64,000 bases of DNA from Methylocystis sp. ATCC 49242 (GCF_000188155.2 NZ_KE124774.1:99501-163500), one strand, 5' to 3'; shown: positions 24,272 through 34,700, counted from the first letter of the stretch. A program made the numbers and translations. The notes: generated by a model from the letters alone, not told the origin.

Positions 24272-24574
24272 TGCATTTCCTCCGTTTAAAGCTCTCTGCA
24301 GCCGCTTCCTGCTCGTTGGGTCTTTCGACAGGGCAGGGTTTAGCTCGGCGGATTGTTACCATGATCACCGGCCCCGTGCAATTCAGCTTTTTTGAACGTC
24401 GAAAGCGGGAAGTTTCGGCAAACGGGCGGCGTGTCGGCTTCCTGACAATCGGCTACGGAGACGCCGGGGCGTCTTTTTGCAAGTAACTGATTTTAATAAA
24501 TTTTATGAAAATAGATGATGCGGCGCAAAACTTGCTGGCCTGGCCTCGATCGCCGAGGAGGGGGAGCAGGGCAA
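24272..24574. other. Divergent intergenic region upstream of pqqA
   Basis: About 300 bp between pqqA (-) and the YqeB-like gene (+). It must carry the promoters of both. An AT-rich patch (TTTTAATAAATTTTATGAAAA, about 24490-24508, written as approximate) stands out from the GC-rich background. No TCGGGA/TCCCGA motif like those near lanM and lutH is present. No supported gene. Confidence 0.4.
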
Positions 24575-25429
24575 ATGAATCATTCGAGGCGCATCGCGCG
24601 TCCCACGGCGCTCATTCTCGGTACGAACGAAATCGCCTCGGCCGTCGCCGTAAGCATGCGCAGGGCGGGATACGCCTGCGTCCTCTCGCACGACCGGTTC
24701 CCCCCGGTAATCCGCAGGGGCATGGCGTATCACGACACATTGTTCGGCGAGCGAATCGCGCTCGCCGGCGTCGAGGGACGACGAGCGGAAAGCTCAGCCG
24801 AAATATTTGCCGCGCTGGATGATCCTGAGGCCGTCGCCGTTACGCCGCTGACCGTCAGCGATCTGATTGCGCTTCGCTTGCCCGACGCGCTGATCGACGC
24901 CCGCATGCAAAAATATTCCGTGACGCCGGACTGGCGGCATATCGCCCGCGTGACGGTGGGCCTCGGCCCCAATTTCGCTGTGGGAATCAATTGCGACATC
25001 GCGATCGAGACCAGACCGGATCATGTCGGACGAATCCTGCAGCGCGGCGAGACGGAGCCGGGCGACCACTCCCCGCGCGAACTCGGCGGGGTGGGCGCAG
25101 AGCGATTTGTCTATGCGGATTTCGACGCCCCCTGGCATACGGCGCTCGACATCGGCGCGCGGGTCTTCCGGGGAATGGTGATCGGCCGGCTTGGCGGAAC
25201 GCCGGTGACTGCGCCACGCGATGGCGTCCTGCGCGGCGTGGTGCGCGACGGCCTGAGCGCTTTTGTCGGCGCAAAGCTTCTGGAGATCGACCCGCGCGGC
25301 CGCGCCGCGGCCTGGAAGGGAATCGACGAGCGCGGCCAACGCATCGCGCGCGCCGTCGTGGAGGCCGTGCGGCTGAAGCAGGCCGAACGCGAGGCGCGGT
25401 TCGTTACTGCGCCGCTCGGGATCCAATGA
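24575..25429 (+). CDS. YqeB-like molybdenum hydroxylase accessory protein (EF2563 family)
   Basis: The 284-residue protein matches the 'selenium-dependent molybdenum hydroxylase system' family: an N-terminal Rossmann-like part (ALILGTNEIASAVAVSMRRAGYACVLSH), then RRGMAYHDTLFGERIALAGVEGRRAES, SVTPDWRHIARVTVGLGPNFAVGINCDIAIETRPDHVGRIL and GGTPVTAPRDGVLRGVVRDGL. Members accompany xanthine-dehydrogenase-type enzymes and the Mo-cofactor maturation protein, though the reaction is not established. ATG 24575 has GGAGGGGGAGCAGGG before it. The next genes are a Mop protein and ModA, so this is a small molybdenum locus; no hydroxylase itself is in the window. Confidence 0.75.
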   Translation: MNHSRRIARPTALILGTNEIASAVAVSMRRAGYACVLSHDRFPPVIRRGMAYHDTLFGERIALAGVEGRRAESSAEIFAALDDPEAVAVTPLTVSDLIALRLPDALIDARMQKYSVTPDWRHIARVTVGLGPNFAVGINCDIAIETRPDHVGRILQRGETEPGDHSPRELGGVGAERFVYADFDAPWHTALDIGARVFRGMVIGRLGGTPVTAPRDGVLRGVVRDGLSAFVGAKLLEIDPRGRAAAWKGIDERGQRIARAVVEAVRLKQAEREARFVTAPLGIQ

Positions 25430-25546
25430 ATTTCAACGCGGCGGCGAGCGCGGCGCCGCATCTTTGTGCTTGCTCAAGAACCGTTCGGAAGTAAGCTTAT
25501 ATAGCGATGGCCCGACCACGCGATTCCATGCAGGGAGCCAGCACAG

Positions 25547-25753
25547 ATGAAAATATCCGCCCGCAACGCATTCGACGGCGTCGTCAAGGCGGTGGTCAAG
25601 GGATCGACCACCGCTCATGTCACGATCGATGTGAACGGCCTGACGGTCACCGCCTCCATCACCAATGAGTCGGTTGAGGACTTGGGCCTGAAGGCGGGCG
25701 CCAAGGTGAAGGCGATCATCAAGTCGTCGGACGTCATGGTCGCTGCGGACTGA
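25547..25753 (+). CDS. mop: Mop-type molybdenum-pterin/molybdate-binding protein
   Basis: The 68-residue single-TOBE protein begins MKISARNAFDGVVKAVVKGS with strands HVTIDVNGLTVTASITNES and AGAKVKAIIKSSDVMVA, the classic Mop/molbindin fold. Molbindins form hexamers that store or buffer molybdate in the cytoplasm. It lies 24 nt before modA, and the two are probably co-transcribed. Size is typical (about 70). Confidence 0.88.
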   Translation: MKISARNAFDGVVKAVVKGSTTAHVTIDVNGLTVTASITNESVEDLGLKAGAKVKAIIKSSDVMVAAD

Positions 25754-25776
25754 AATTTCAAACAAGCAGGGGTGTC

Positions 25777-26559
25777 ATGCGCCATCCGACGCGACGCTGG
25801 ACGATCGCCGCGGCGGGGGCCGCGCTTTTTCTCTCGGCAGGTACCGCTTCGAGCGGAACCCCCGAGGCCATAACGGTCTTCGCCGCGGCGAGCGTCAAGA
25901 ATGCGCTCGACGAGGCGGCCGCCGCATTCAAGTCGAAAACGGGCGTAGACGCGAGAATCAGCTACGCCGCGTCGCTCACCCTCGCCAAGCAGATCGAGGC
26001 GGGCGCGCCGGCCGACGTCTTCGTCTCCGCCGACGCAGCGTCAATGGACTATCTCGCCGAGCGCAAGCTGATCGACCCGGCAACGCGCGTCGATCTTCTC
26101 GGCAACAGTCTTGTGCTGGTTGCGCCGAAGACGGCCGCTTTCGACAAGCTCGCGCTTAAGCAGGGAGCGATTCTCGGCGCGCTCGACGGCGGGCGCATCG
26201 CCATGGGCGACCCGCTTTCCGTTCCCGCCGGCAAATATGGACGCGCGGCTTTTGAAAAACTTGGCCTCTGGAGCGCAATGGAGTCGCGCGCCGCCTTCGC
26301 CGACAATGTGCGCAACGCCTTGCTCTTCGTCGCGCGCGGCGAGGCGCCGCTGGGCGTCGTCTATGCAACCGACGCGCGCGCGGAGCCGAAGGTGAAGGTC
26401 GTCGCTTCCTTCCCCTCCGACTCTCACCCCAGGATCGTCTATCCGCTCGCTGCGACGACGAAGGCGGGGGAGCCCGCGCGCCGCTTCGTCGCTTTTCTGA
26501 AGAGCGCGGCGGGTAAAGCGGCCTTCGAGAAGCAGGGCTTCGTCTTCCTTCCTCGCTGA
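25777..26559 (+). CDS. modA: Molybdate ABC transporter periplasmic binding protein ModA
   Basis: The 260-residue protein has a signal peptide (1-26) and the ModA signature ITVFAAASVKNALDEAAAAFK, ISYAASLTLAKQIEAGAPADVFVSADAASMDYL, then GDPLSVPAGKYGRAAFEKLG and YATDARAEPKVKVVASFP. The residues that hydrogen-bond the oxyanion (Ser in AAS, Ser in AAS-L, Tyr in VVYATDA) are present. No modB or modC follows, so its permease and ATPase must be encoded elsewhere. Molybdate is needed for formate dehydrogenase, the step after the fhc pathway encoded next. Confidence 0.9.
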   Translation: MRHPTRRWTIAAAGAALFLSAGTASSGTPEAITVFAAASVKNALDEAAAAFKSKTGVDARISYAASLTLAKQIEAGAPADVFVSADAASMDYLAERKLIDPATRVDLLGNSLVLVAPKTAAFDKLALKQGAILGALDGGRIAMGDPLSVPAGKYGRAAFEKLGLWSAMESRAAFADNVRNALLFVARGEAPLGVVYATDARAEPKVKVVASFPSDSHPRIVYPLAATTKAGEPARRFVAFLKSAAGKAAFEKQGFVFLPR

Positions 26560-26792
26560 ACTTCGCTTGTGAAATGCGACGCGCTGGCGTCTCGACACGG
26601 GACGTAACGGCTGCTAGGCATAAGAGCGCCCCGCCGTGTTGCGCGCCAACCCGGCGGGAAGCGCGTTAAAACAAAAACATAGAGTTTTCCTTCGGCTTTC
26701 TGCTATGCAGGGTCGGCTTCGGCGAAGCGCATCGGCGCGCGCGGGCTCAAGGATAACGGCCGCTCTCGAACGCGGCATGGGGCAGGAAGCGA

Positions 26793-27893
26793 ATGAGCAA
26801 GGCGACGCTCGACGGCAAAGCTATTGCGCTTGAAGACGCCTATCGTCAGGCCGCCCGCATTCTCGGCGGCGCGAATTTTCCGCTCGTGGCCGGCCTCGGA
26901 GCTGACGTTCCGGGCGCGCGTGCGGCGATTCTTCTCGCCGAGCGTCTGCGCGGCGCTTTCGATCACATGGCCTCGAGCGATTCGCTGGTCGATCTCGACG
27001 TGAAGCGCTCCTTCGGCATGTTCACGACGACCCCGAACGAGGCTCGGGTGCGCTCTGACGTCGTTGTTCTGGTCGGCCCCGGCCTCACGCGCATCTGGCC
27101 GGGGATGCTGGAGCGTCTCGCGCTCGGTCAGCCGCCGCGCCACGGCTCGCAGGCGGGTCATCCGCGCAAGGTCATCTGGATCGGTCCCGAACCGGACGAA
27201 GCCGCCAATGTCGCCGCAAAGGTCATTCCTGCGGCGCTCCACGAAATTCCGGGTGTGCTGGCGGCGTGGCGCGCCCGCGTCGGCGGCCGCCCCGTGGCGC
27301 TCGAACACGCGAAGGTCGAATTGATCGACGGCGTCGCCGAAACGCTGAAAGGCGCTCATTTCGGCTGCTTCGTCTGGGCCGCCGCGTCGGGGCTCGATGC
27401 GCTGACCGTCGAAATGCTGCAGGCGCTGGTCACCGACCTCAATGTAACGACGCGCTTCACCGGCATTCATATCGGCGGCCGCGCGGGCGCATCCGGCGTC
27501 ACGCAGGTCGCGGGCTGGATGACGGGATTTCCGCCGCGCACGGGTTTCGGCCGCGGCTATCCCGAGCACGACCCCTGGCGGTTCGAGGCCGCGCGTCTCG
27601 TCGACAGCGGGGAGGCTGACGCGGCTCTTTGGATTTCCGCCTTCGACGGCGAACGGCCGCCGTGGTCGCGTGGAGACATTCCGCTGGTCACGCTGGCGCC
27701 GGCTGGCGCCGAGCCGTCGCGTAGCCTTTACATCGAGGTGGGCAAGCCCGGCGTGACTCACGACGGCGTGCTGATGGCCCAGGAGACCGGCGGCATGACG
27801 CTGCGCGCGGCGACGGCGCCCTCGGACGCGCCGACCGTCGCTCAAGTCATAGACGCCATTATGGCAAATGTTTCGGAGGACGCGCCGTGCTGA
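26793..27893 (+). CDS. fhcB: Formyltransferase/hydrolase complex subunit FhcB
   Basis: The 366-residue subunit B of the bacterial Fhc complex is homologous to formylmethanofuran dehydrogenase subunit B. It shows FPLVAGLGADVPGARAAILLAERLRGAFDHM, SFGMFTTTPNEARVRSDVVVLVGPG and FTGIHIGGRAGASGVTQVAGWMTGFPPRTGFGRG. As in other methylotrophs it is shorter than the archaeal protein and lacks the Cys-rich metal-binding N-terminus, consistent with loss of redox activity. In the complex it supports transfer and hydrolysis of the formyl group from H4MPT to give formate. CAGGAAG precedes the ATG. It overlaps fhcA by 7 nt. Confidence 0.92.
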   Translation: MSKATLDGKAIALEDAYRQAARILGGANFPLVAGLGADVPGARAAILLAERLRGAFDHMASSDSLVDLDVKRSFGMFTTTPNEARVRSDVVVLVGPGLTRIWPGMLERLALGQPPRHGSQAGHPRKVIWIGPEPDEAANVAAKVIPAALHEIPGVLAAWRARVGGRPVALEHAKVELIDGVAETLKGAHFGCFVWAAASGLDALTVEMLQALVTDLNVTTRFTGIHIGGRAGASGVTQVAGWMTGFPPRTGFGRGYPEHDPWRFEAARLVDSGEADAALWISAFDGERPPWSRGDIPLVTLAPAGAEPSRSLYIEVGKPGVTHDGVLMAQETGGMTLRAATAPSDAPTVAQVIDAIMANVSEDAPC

Positions 27894-29521
27894 CAGTTTT
27901 GCGTGGCGGCCATATCGTCGACCCGGCCACCGGGCAGGACGCGATCGGAGACGTCTGGTTCAAGGACGGGCGCATCGTTGCGCCGCCGGAAGGCGGCAAG
28001 GCGGATGAGGAGATCGATGTCTCCGGCCATGTCGTCATGGCGGGGGCGATCGACATCCATTCCCACATCGCGGGCGGCAACGTGAATACGGCGCGCCTGC
28101 TTCTGCCCGAGCTCCATCGCGCAATTCGCGCGCGCCTGGCGGAGACGCCGCTCTCGACGGCCAAATGGTCGAGCTACGAGACGGGACGCCTTTATGCGCA
28201 GATGGGGTTTACGACCGTCGTCGAGCCGGCGATGGCGCCGCATCACTCGCTGCAGACGCATCTCGAACTCAACGACGTGCCGATCATCGACAAGGGCGCG
28301 CTGACGGTTCTCGGCAATGACGATTTCCTGTTGCTCATGATGCGCAGCGGAGAGTCCGACGGCGCCATCAACGACTATGTCGCGCAGACCGTCGGCAATA
28401 CGCGCTCCCTCGGCCTGAAGTGCATCAATCCCGGCGGCGTCGAGGCATTCAAGGAGAATATGCGCGCCTTCGGGCTCGACGATGTGGTGCCTTTCTACGG
28501 TCTCACCTCGCGGCAGATTTTCCAGGCGCTGCAGAAGGCGACGCAGGCGGTAGGCATCCATCACCCGCTGCATCTGCATATGAACAACCTCGGCATCGCC
28601 GGTAATATCGACACCGCGCTCGACACGATCGACGCGGCGCAAGGCCTGCCGCTGCATCTCGCCCATGTGCAGTTTTATGCTTACGGCAAGGAAGGCAAGA
28701 ACGGCTTTTCCTCCGCCGCGGCCGCTTTCGCCGAGAAAATCAACGCCAACAAGAACGTCAGCGTCGACGTCGGCCAAGTGATGTTCTCGCAGACGGTGAC
28801 GATCTCCTCCGACGTGCTGAAGCAGTTCAACAGCATGCCGGGCGCGATTCCGAAGAAGGGCGCGATCTTCGATGGCGACGCCAACGGCGGCGGCATCGTT
28901 CCATACCAGTACAAGATCTCGAACTACTACAACGCCATTCAATGGGCTGCGGGTCTGGAGCTGTTCCTGCTCATCAAGGATCCCGAGCAGGTCTATTTCA
29001 CGACCGATCATCCCAACGGCGGTCCGTTCACGACCTATCCGGAGCTCTTCGCGCTTCTGATGAGCGCCGATCTGCGCGCGCAGGTCATGTCGCGCCTCCC
29101 GACGGAAGTGCTGGAGCATACGACCCTGCCGTCGCTCACGCGCGAATACACTTATTACGAAATCGCGCAGATGAGCCGCTCGGGCGCCGCGAAGCTCTTC
29201 GGCTTCAAGGATCGCGGCCAGCTCGGCGTCGGCGCGATCGCGGATATTGCGGTTTACAAGCCGTCCCGCGACGTCGCTGGCATGTTCCGGCGCGCAGCCT
29301 ATGTCTTCAAGGACGGCGAACTCGTCGTGCGCGACGGCAATGTCACGCGCTACACGCGCGGCAAGACGTTGCACATCAGCCCGCGCTTCGACCAGAACAT
29401 CGTCAAGCGTCTCGATTGCTATTATGACGACCTTTACGGCCTGCCGCGCACCATTTTCGACGTGCCGGACGCCGCTCTGCCGAACAAGGACGCCTTTGCG
29501 GAGGTTGCATGCAAGGAATAG
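27887..29521 (+). CDS. fhcA: Formyltransferase/hydrolase complex subunit FhcA (formylmethanofuran hydrolase)
   Basis: The 544-residue amidohydrolase-superfamily subunit hydrolyses the formyl-methanofuran analogue to formate. Zn ligands are visible: H58 and H60 in IDIHSHIAGGN, further His in HHPLHLHMNNLG and HLAHVQFYAYG, and the Asp in YFTTDHPNGGPF. It starts at GTG 27887, overlapping the fhcB stop, with TCGGAGGA as ribosome site. Its stop overlaps the fhcD start by 13 nt. The gene order B-A-D-C is that of alphaproteobacterial methylotrophs. Confidence 0.94.
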   Translation: MLTVLRGGHIVDPATGQDAIGDVWFKDGRIVAPPEGGKADEEIDVSGHVVMAGAIDIHSHIAGGNVNTARLLLPELHRAIRARLAETPLSTAKWSSYETGRLYAQMGFTTVVEPAMAPHHSLQTHLELNDVPIIDKGALTVLGNDDFLLLMMRSGESDGAINDYVAQTVGNTRSLGLKCINPGGVEAFKENMRAFGLDDVVPFYGLTSRQIFQALQKATQAVGIHHPLHLHMNNLGIAGNIDTALDTIDAAQGLPLHLAHVQFYAYGKEGKNGFSSAAAAFAEKINANKNVSVDVGQVMFSQTVTISSDVLKQFNSMPGAIPKKGAIFDGDANGGGIVPYQYKISNYYNAIQWAAGLELFLLIKDPEQVYFTTDHPNGGPFTTYPELFALLMSADLRAQVMSRLPTEVLEHTTLPSLTREYTYYEIAQMSRSGAAKLFGFKDRGQLGVGAIADIAVYKPSRDVAGMFRRAAYVFKDGELVVRDGNVTRYTRGKTLHISPRFDQNIVKRLDCYYDDLYGLPRTIFDVPDAALPNKDAFAEVACKE

Positions 29522-30417
29522 TTCGCAACGGCGTTCGCATCGACGATAGTTTCGCCGAAGCCTTCCCGATGAGCGGGACGGGCATTCTCATCACCGGACC
29601 CAACGCCAAATGGGCGATGACGGCGGCGAAGACCATGACGGGCTTCGCGACCTCCGTCATCGGCTGCGGCTGCGAGGCCGGGATCGACTGCGAGGTCCCG
29701 CCGGAGGAGACGCCGGACGGACGCCCCGGCGTGCGCGCGCTGCTCTTCGCCATGTCCTCCAAGGACGCGGAAAAGCAGCTCGTCAATCGTCTCGGCCAAT
29801 GCGTCCTGACCTGTCCAGGCTCCGCGGTCTATTCGACCGTGAAGGGCGAATTCGAGATCAAGGTCGGCGACGCCGTCCGCCAGTTCGGCGACAAATGGCA
29901 AATGTCCAAGGTCGTCGACGGCCGCCGTTTCTGGCGGGTGCCGGTGATGGACGGCGAGTTCTTCTGTGAGGCCAAGGTGGGCCTGACCAAGAAATCGGTC
30001 GGCGGCGGCAATCTGCTCATCATGGGCTCCGACTGGGAGTCGACCATGCGCGCCACCGAGGCCGCCGTGGCGGCGATCGACGCCGTGCCCGACGCCATCC
30101 AGCCTTTCCCCGGCGGCATCGTGCGCTCGGGCTCCAAGGTCGGCTCGCAATACAAGGGGATGGGCGCCTCAACGAACGACGCTTATTGCCCGACGCTACG
30201 CGGCGTGACCGGGAGCGCGCTCGATCCCGACATCGGCTGCGTGCTCGAGATCGTCATCGACGGACTCACCGACGCCGCTGTCTCCGCCGCGATGCGCGCG
30301 GGCCTGAAAGCCATCATCGACATGGGTCCGGAAAAAGGCGCGAAACGCGTCGGCGCCGGCAATTACGGCGGCAAGCTCGGCCCGTTCCACTATCATCTGA
30401 AGGATCTGGTGCCGTGA
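29509..30417 (+). CDS. fhcD: Formylmethanofuran:H4MPT formyltransferase FhcD
   Basis: The 302-residue Ftr-type formyltransferase moves the formyl group between tetrahydromethanopterin and the methanofuran cofactor. Signatures: GTGILITGPNAKWAMTAAKTMTGFATSVIGCGCEAGID, PVMDGEFFCEAKVGLTKKSVGGGNLLIMG and SGSKVGSQYKGMGASTNDAYCPTLRG. Length is normal (about 300). It is translationally coupled on both sides (13-nt overlap with fhcA, 4-nt with fhcC). H4MPT-linked C1 oxidation is a hallmark of methylotrophs and supports the organism assignment. Confidence 0.94.
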   Translation: MQGIVRNGVRIDDSFAEAFPMSGTGILITGPNAKWAMTAAKTMTGFATSVIGCGCEAGIDCEVPPEETPDGRPGVRALLFAMSSKDAEKQLVNRLGQCVLTCPGSAVYSTVKGEFEIKVGDAVRQFGDKWQMSKVVDGRRFWRVPVMDGEFFCEAKVGLTKKSVGGGNLLIMGSDWESTMRATEAAVAAIDAVPDAIQPFPGGIVRSGSKVGSQYKGMGASTNDAYCPTLRGVTGSALDPDIGCVLEIVIDGLTDAAVSAAMRAGLKAIIDMGPEKGAKRVGAGNYGGKLGPFHYHLKDLVP

Positions 30418-31223
30418 CGCCCTTCACCTTCACACTCCGTCAGGAGCCGCCGCAGCGCGTCGATCTCTCGGCGTTGACGCCCGACCGCCTCGCGGGCCGC
30501 TCGGTGGCCGACATCGAGAAAATCGAAATCGGCACGACACGCGCCTCTACCAAAGTCGGCGATGTGTTCAAGGTCACGGAAGGCGACCTCCAAAACATCC
30601 GCTATGAGGGCGGCTCGTCGCGTCTGGACCTTGTCGGCGCGAAACTGCTGCCCGGCTTCTCGATTCATGTCGAAGGCGATGTGGGCGGGCAGATCGGCCG
30701 CCTCGCAAAGGGCGGTAAGATTACCGTCAGCGGCGATGCTGGCGCCTATGCCGCCTCCGGCAACGAAGGCGCGCACATCGAGATCAAGGGCAATGTCGGC
30801 GAGATGCTCGCCGGACCGCTTGCCGGGGAACTCGCCGGCATGTCCGGCGGCCGCGTCGTCGTACGCCGTAACGCCGGCGCGCGGGCGGGCGACCGTCTGC
30901 GCCGCGGCATCATCATCATTGAAGGCGACGCCGGCGACGACCTCGGCTCCCGCATCATCGCCGGAACGATTGTCGCGCTCGGCAAGACATCTGGCCGCGT
31001 CGGCTATCTCAACAAGCGCGGCTCGCTCGTTCTCGGCCGGCGCCCGGACCTCGGTCCTACCTATGTGGATTGCGGCGCACATGAACTGACCTTCGCACGT
31101 CTCTTCGCCCGCAGCCTGAAGGAAGACAGCGCCGCCGCCGCGACCTTGCTTTCCGGGAAGCTGCAACGATTTGGCGGTGATACGGCGGTTTATGGCAAGG
31201 GTGAGATATTGACCCCGGTCTGA
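30414..31223 (+). CDS. fhcC: Formyltransferase/hydrolase complex subunit FhcC
   Basis: The 269-residue subunit C has a right-handed beta-helix built on GxxGxxxG-like repeats (GDVGGQIGRLAKGGKITVSGDAGAYAASGNEGAHIEIKGNVGEMLAG), also seen in the glutamate synthase C-terminal domain family. It is structural within the Fhc complex. Start GTG 30414 overlaps the fhcD stop (GTGA). The longer upstream frame lies inside fhcD and is rejected. It ends the fhcBADC operon; a small unknown gene follows after 66 nt. Confidence 0.92.
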   Translation: MTPFTFTLRQEPPQRVDLSALTPDRLAGRSVADIEKIEIGTTRASTKVGDVFKVTEGDLQNIRYEGGSSRLDLVGAKLLPGFSIHVEGDVGGQIGRLAKGGKITVSGDAGAYAASGNEGAHIEIKGNVGEMLAGPLAGELAGMSGGRVVVRRNAGARAGDRLRRGIIIIEGDAGDDLGSRIIAGTIVALGKTSGRVGYLNKRGSLVLGRRPDLGPTYVDCGAHELTFARLFARSLKEDSAAAATLLSGKLQRFGGDTAVYGKGEILTPV

Positions 31224-31289
31224 TTGCGGCACTACCCTTGCATAAAGTCAAACGCCGTCCGGGCGGCGGCGTTGAAGCAAGGGGGCGCG

Positions 31290-31505
31290 ATGAATTTCGT
31301 CGAACTCATTCTCACCGTCTGCACCTTGGCCCAGCCAGCCGCGTGCGACGAGCGCAAGCTCATGCTCGAATCCGCCACGGGCTCGACCCGCAACTGCATG
31401 ATGCAGGCGATGCCTTACATCGCCCAATGGTCGGGCGAACACCCGAACGTCACGGTTACGCGCTGGCGCTGCGTGCAGCCGGGCGCGGAGGGCGACAAGA
31501 TCTGA
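31290..31505 (+). CDS. Small protein of unknown function downstream of fhcC
   Basis: The 71-residue product MNFVELILTVCTLAQPAACDERKL... has a hydrophobic start and four further conserved-looking residues (C17/C-D-E, NCMMQAMPYIAQWSGEHPNVTVTRWRC). The pattern, a short N-terminal hydrophobic segment then spaced Cys, suggests export. Ribosome site AAGGGGGCG is good. I do not recognise a family. It may be co-transcribed with fhc. Confidence 0.5.
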   Translation: MNFVELILTVCTLAQPAACDERKLMLESATGSTRNCMMQAMPYIAQWSGEHPNVTVTRWRCVQPGAEGDKI

Positions 31506-31694
31506 TTGGCGGAGGCGCGCCGCGCGCGCGTGGTTCCACCGAACGGCGCTTCTAAAAATCGGCGGGGGCCTGCTCAGCGTGCATCGGCGCTTTTGTCCCG
31601 CCGCAGCGCACCGCCGCTTTTCTGTCATTGTCACGCAAGCTTTTGCCGCCGTTCGTCAAATATGATTTGTGTTAGTGCAGCGTCGTCCCCATAT

Positions 31695-31714
31695 TCGAAG
31701 TGTTATAGCTTCGA
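31695..31714. promoter_or_regulatory. Inverted repeat at the putA promoter
   Basis: TCGAAG-N8-CTTCGA surrounds a -10-like TTATAG 19 bp before the putA ATG. PutA here lacks its own DNA-binding domain, so a separate regulator (for example a PutR/Lrp type) would be needed; the repeat is a candidate site. Support is only the symmetry and position. Confidence 0.3.
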
Positions 31715-31732
31715 TTAAGGCGCGCCGCCGCC

Positions 31733-34700
31733 ATGACCACGAAACTCTCCTCCGCCCCGCCGCCCTTCGCAGCGCCATACGCGCCGCCTGACCAAGGCTT
31801 CGCGGCCGCTTTCATCCAGATGCGTCCCGACGCGGCTTTGAGCGAAGCGGTGGCGCGAAAAGCGCGTGCGCTCGTCCAGGGCATGCGCGAGCATCGTGAC
31901 GCGCTGGGCGGAGTCGAGGATTTCCTGCACGAATTTTCGCTCTCCTCGCGAGAGGGCCTTGCCGTGATGGCGCTCGCCGAGTCGCTTCTGCGCGTGCCGG
32001 ACGACGCCACCGCCGACCAGTTGATCGCCGACAAGCTGGCCGCCGGAGATTTCTCGCATCACGAAGCGTCATCCGACGCGTTGCTGGTGCAGGCCTGCGC
32101 CTTCGCGCTGGGATTTTCCGCGCGCATCGTCGGTCACGGGGAGCCGCGCGGCCTCGTCGCCGCTCTGGCGCGCCGGCTGGGGTTGCCGGCTCTACGCGGC
32201 GCGGCGCGGCAGGCGATGAAGCTCATGGGCGCGCATTTCGTCTTCGGCGAGACGATCGAGGCGGCGCTCGATCGCGCACAGGGGCGGCGGGAGCGCTTCT
32301 CATACGACATGCTCGGCGAGGCGGCGCGCAACGGGCGCGACGCGGAGCGATATTTCAACGCCTATGCCGACGCCATCCGAGCCATAGGCGCGCGCGCGGG
32401 AAACGAAAGCCTGCCGGCGCGGCCGGGAATTTCCGTAAAACTCTCTGCGCTTCATCCGCGCTATGAAGCGATCTCGCGCGAGCGTGTGATGCGTGAATTG
32501 CCGCCGCGCATGCTGGAGCTCGCGCGTCTGGCGAAGGATCGCGATCTCGCTTTCACCATCGACGCGGAAGAGGCGGACAGGCTCGAACTCTCGCTCGATG
32601 TGATTGCGCGCGTCGTTTCCGATGCTTCGCTTTCGGGCTGGGATGGTTTCGGCCTCGCCGTTCAAGCCTATCAGAAGCGCGCTCTTGCGGTCATCGACTA
32701 TATCGCGGCGCTTGCGAAGGCGCATGATCGCCGCTTCATGCTGCGGCTGGTCAAAGGCGCCTATTGGGACAGCGAGATCAAGCGCGCGCAGGAGCGCGGG
32801 CTCGATGATTTTCCGGTCTTCACCCGAAAGGCGATGACGGATTTGAGTTACGTCGCCTGCGCCGCGCAATTGCTGCAGGAGCCGCGCGTCTATCCGCAAT
32901 TCGCCACGCATAACGCGCGAACGGTCGCGGAAATATTGGCGCGCGCCGGCCTGCGCAAGGATTATGAATTCCAGCGGCTGCACGGCATGGGCGAAGCGCT
33001 TTACGCGGCGGTGGGCGAACAGGGCGACGCGCCGGTGCGCGTCTATGCGCCGGTCGGCCCGCACCGCGATCTTCTCGCCTACCTCGTTCGTCGGCTGATC
33101 GAGAACGGCGCGAACTCCTCCTTCGTCGCGCGCGCCGCCGATCCGGATACGCCCGACAACGTGCTTGTCGCGGATCCCCGGGAAATGATCGCCTCGCCAC
33201 AATGCGCGCGCCATCCGCGTTTACCGCTGCCGTCGGAAATCTACCGACCTCTGCGGGCAAATTCGAAAGGTGTGGAATTCGGCGACAGGAGCGCTCTCGC
33301 CGCGCTGATCGCTGACGCGCGGGCGCAGGACGTCGTCGCGCGACCGAGCGCCCCGGCGAAAACCGCGCCCCGCGATGTCGTTTCGCCGATCGATGGGGCC
33401 GCTATTGGTAAAGTCGTCGAAGCGGACATCGACGCGGTGCGGGCAATGCTGGCGTCCGCAGCGCAAGCCTTTCCAAAATGGGCCGCGACTTCGCCCGATG
33501 CTCGCGCGCAGACGCTGGAGCGCGCCGCAGATATGATCGAGGCGCGGCGCGCCGCTTTCATCGCGCTGCTGCAAAGCGAAGCGGGCAAGACGCTCGACGA
33601 CGCGCTGGCCGAAGTGCGCGAAGCGGCCGACATGTGCCGCTATTACGCGGGCCAGGCTCGCATGATTTGCAGCGAGACCGCCTTGCCAGGGCCGACCGGC
33701 GAAGAGAACCGGCTGCGTCGCCTCGGACACGGCGTCTTCATCTGCATCTCGCCCTGGAATTTTCCGCTGGCGATCTTCATTGGACAGGTCGCCGCAGCGC
33801 TCGTGACCGGCAACGCCGTCGTAGCGAAGCCTGCGGAGCAGACGCCGCTGATTGCTGCGAGGGCGATCGAATTGTTGCATGAGGCGGGCGTCCCGCGCGA
33901 CGCGCTGCAATTCTCGCCCGGCGCCGGCGACGTCGGCGCCGCGCTTGTGGCTGACCCGCGCGCCACAGGCGTTGTCTTCACCGGTTCTGTGGAGGTTGCG
34001 CAGCATATCAATCGTGCGCTCGCGGCGCGCGACGGCGCCATTGCGCCGCTCATCGCGGAGACCGGCGGGATCAACGCCATGGTTGTCGACTCGACTGCGC
34101 TGATCGAGCAGGTGGTCGATGACGTTCTCACATCGGCCTTCCGGTCAGCCGGCCAGCGTTGCTCGGCCTTGCGCGTGCTTTGCGTTCAGGAGGAGATCGC
34201 CTCGGCCTGCCTCGAGGTTCTCATAGGCGCTGTGGCGGAACTACGGATCGGCGATCCGCGCGAAGTCGGCGTTCATATCGGTCCCGTCATCGATGCGCAG
34301 GCGAAGGAGAAACTCGACCGCTATATCGCGCGGCAGGCGGCCGCGGGGCGCGTCATTTACGCCGGCGTCGCGCCGGCGTCGGGCGCCTATGTCGCGCCGC
34401 ATATCGTTCGGCTCGATCATGTCTCGGAGTTGCGCGAGGAGGTTTTCGGTCCGGTGCTGCATGTCGCGACATGGCGCGCCGGGGGCTTTGCGGCGCTTGT
34501 CGATGAAATCGAGTCGAGCGGCTTTGGCCTCACCATGGGTCTGCATACGCGCATAGAAGAACGCATGCACGAACTCGCGCGCCGCGCCCCTGCAGGCAAT
34601 ATTTACGTCAATCGCAACATGATCGGGGCCGTTGTCGGCAGCCAGCCTTTCGGCGGCTTCGGCCTGAGCGGCACGGGGCCGAAGGCGGGCGGCCCCGATT

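Noticed and set aside
27842-29374. Minus-strand 510-codon frame over fhcA
   Set aside because: Shadow of fhcA, which has full family motifs on the other strand.
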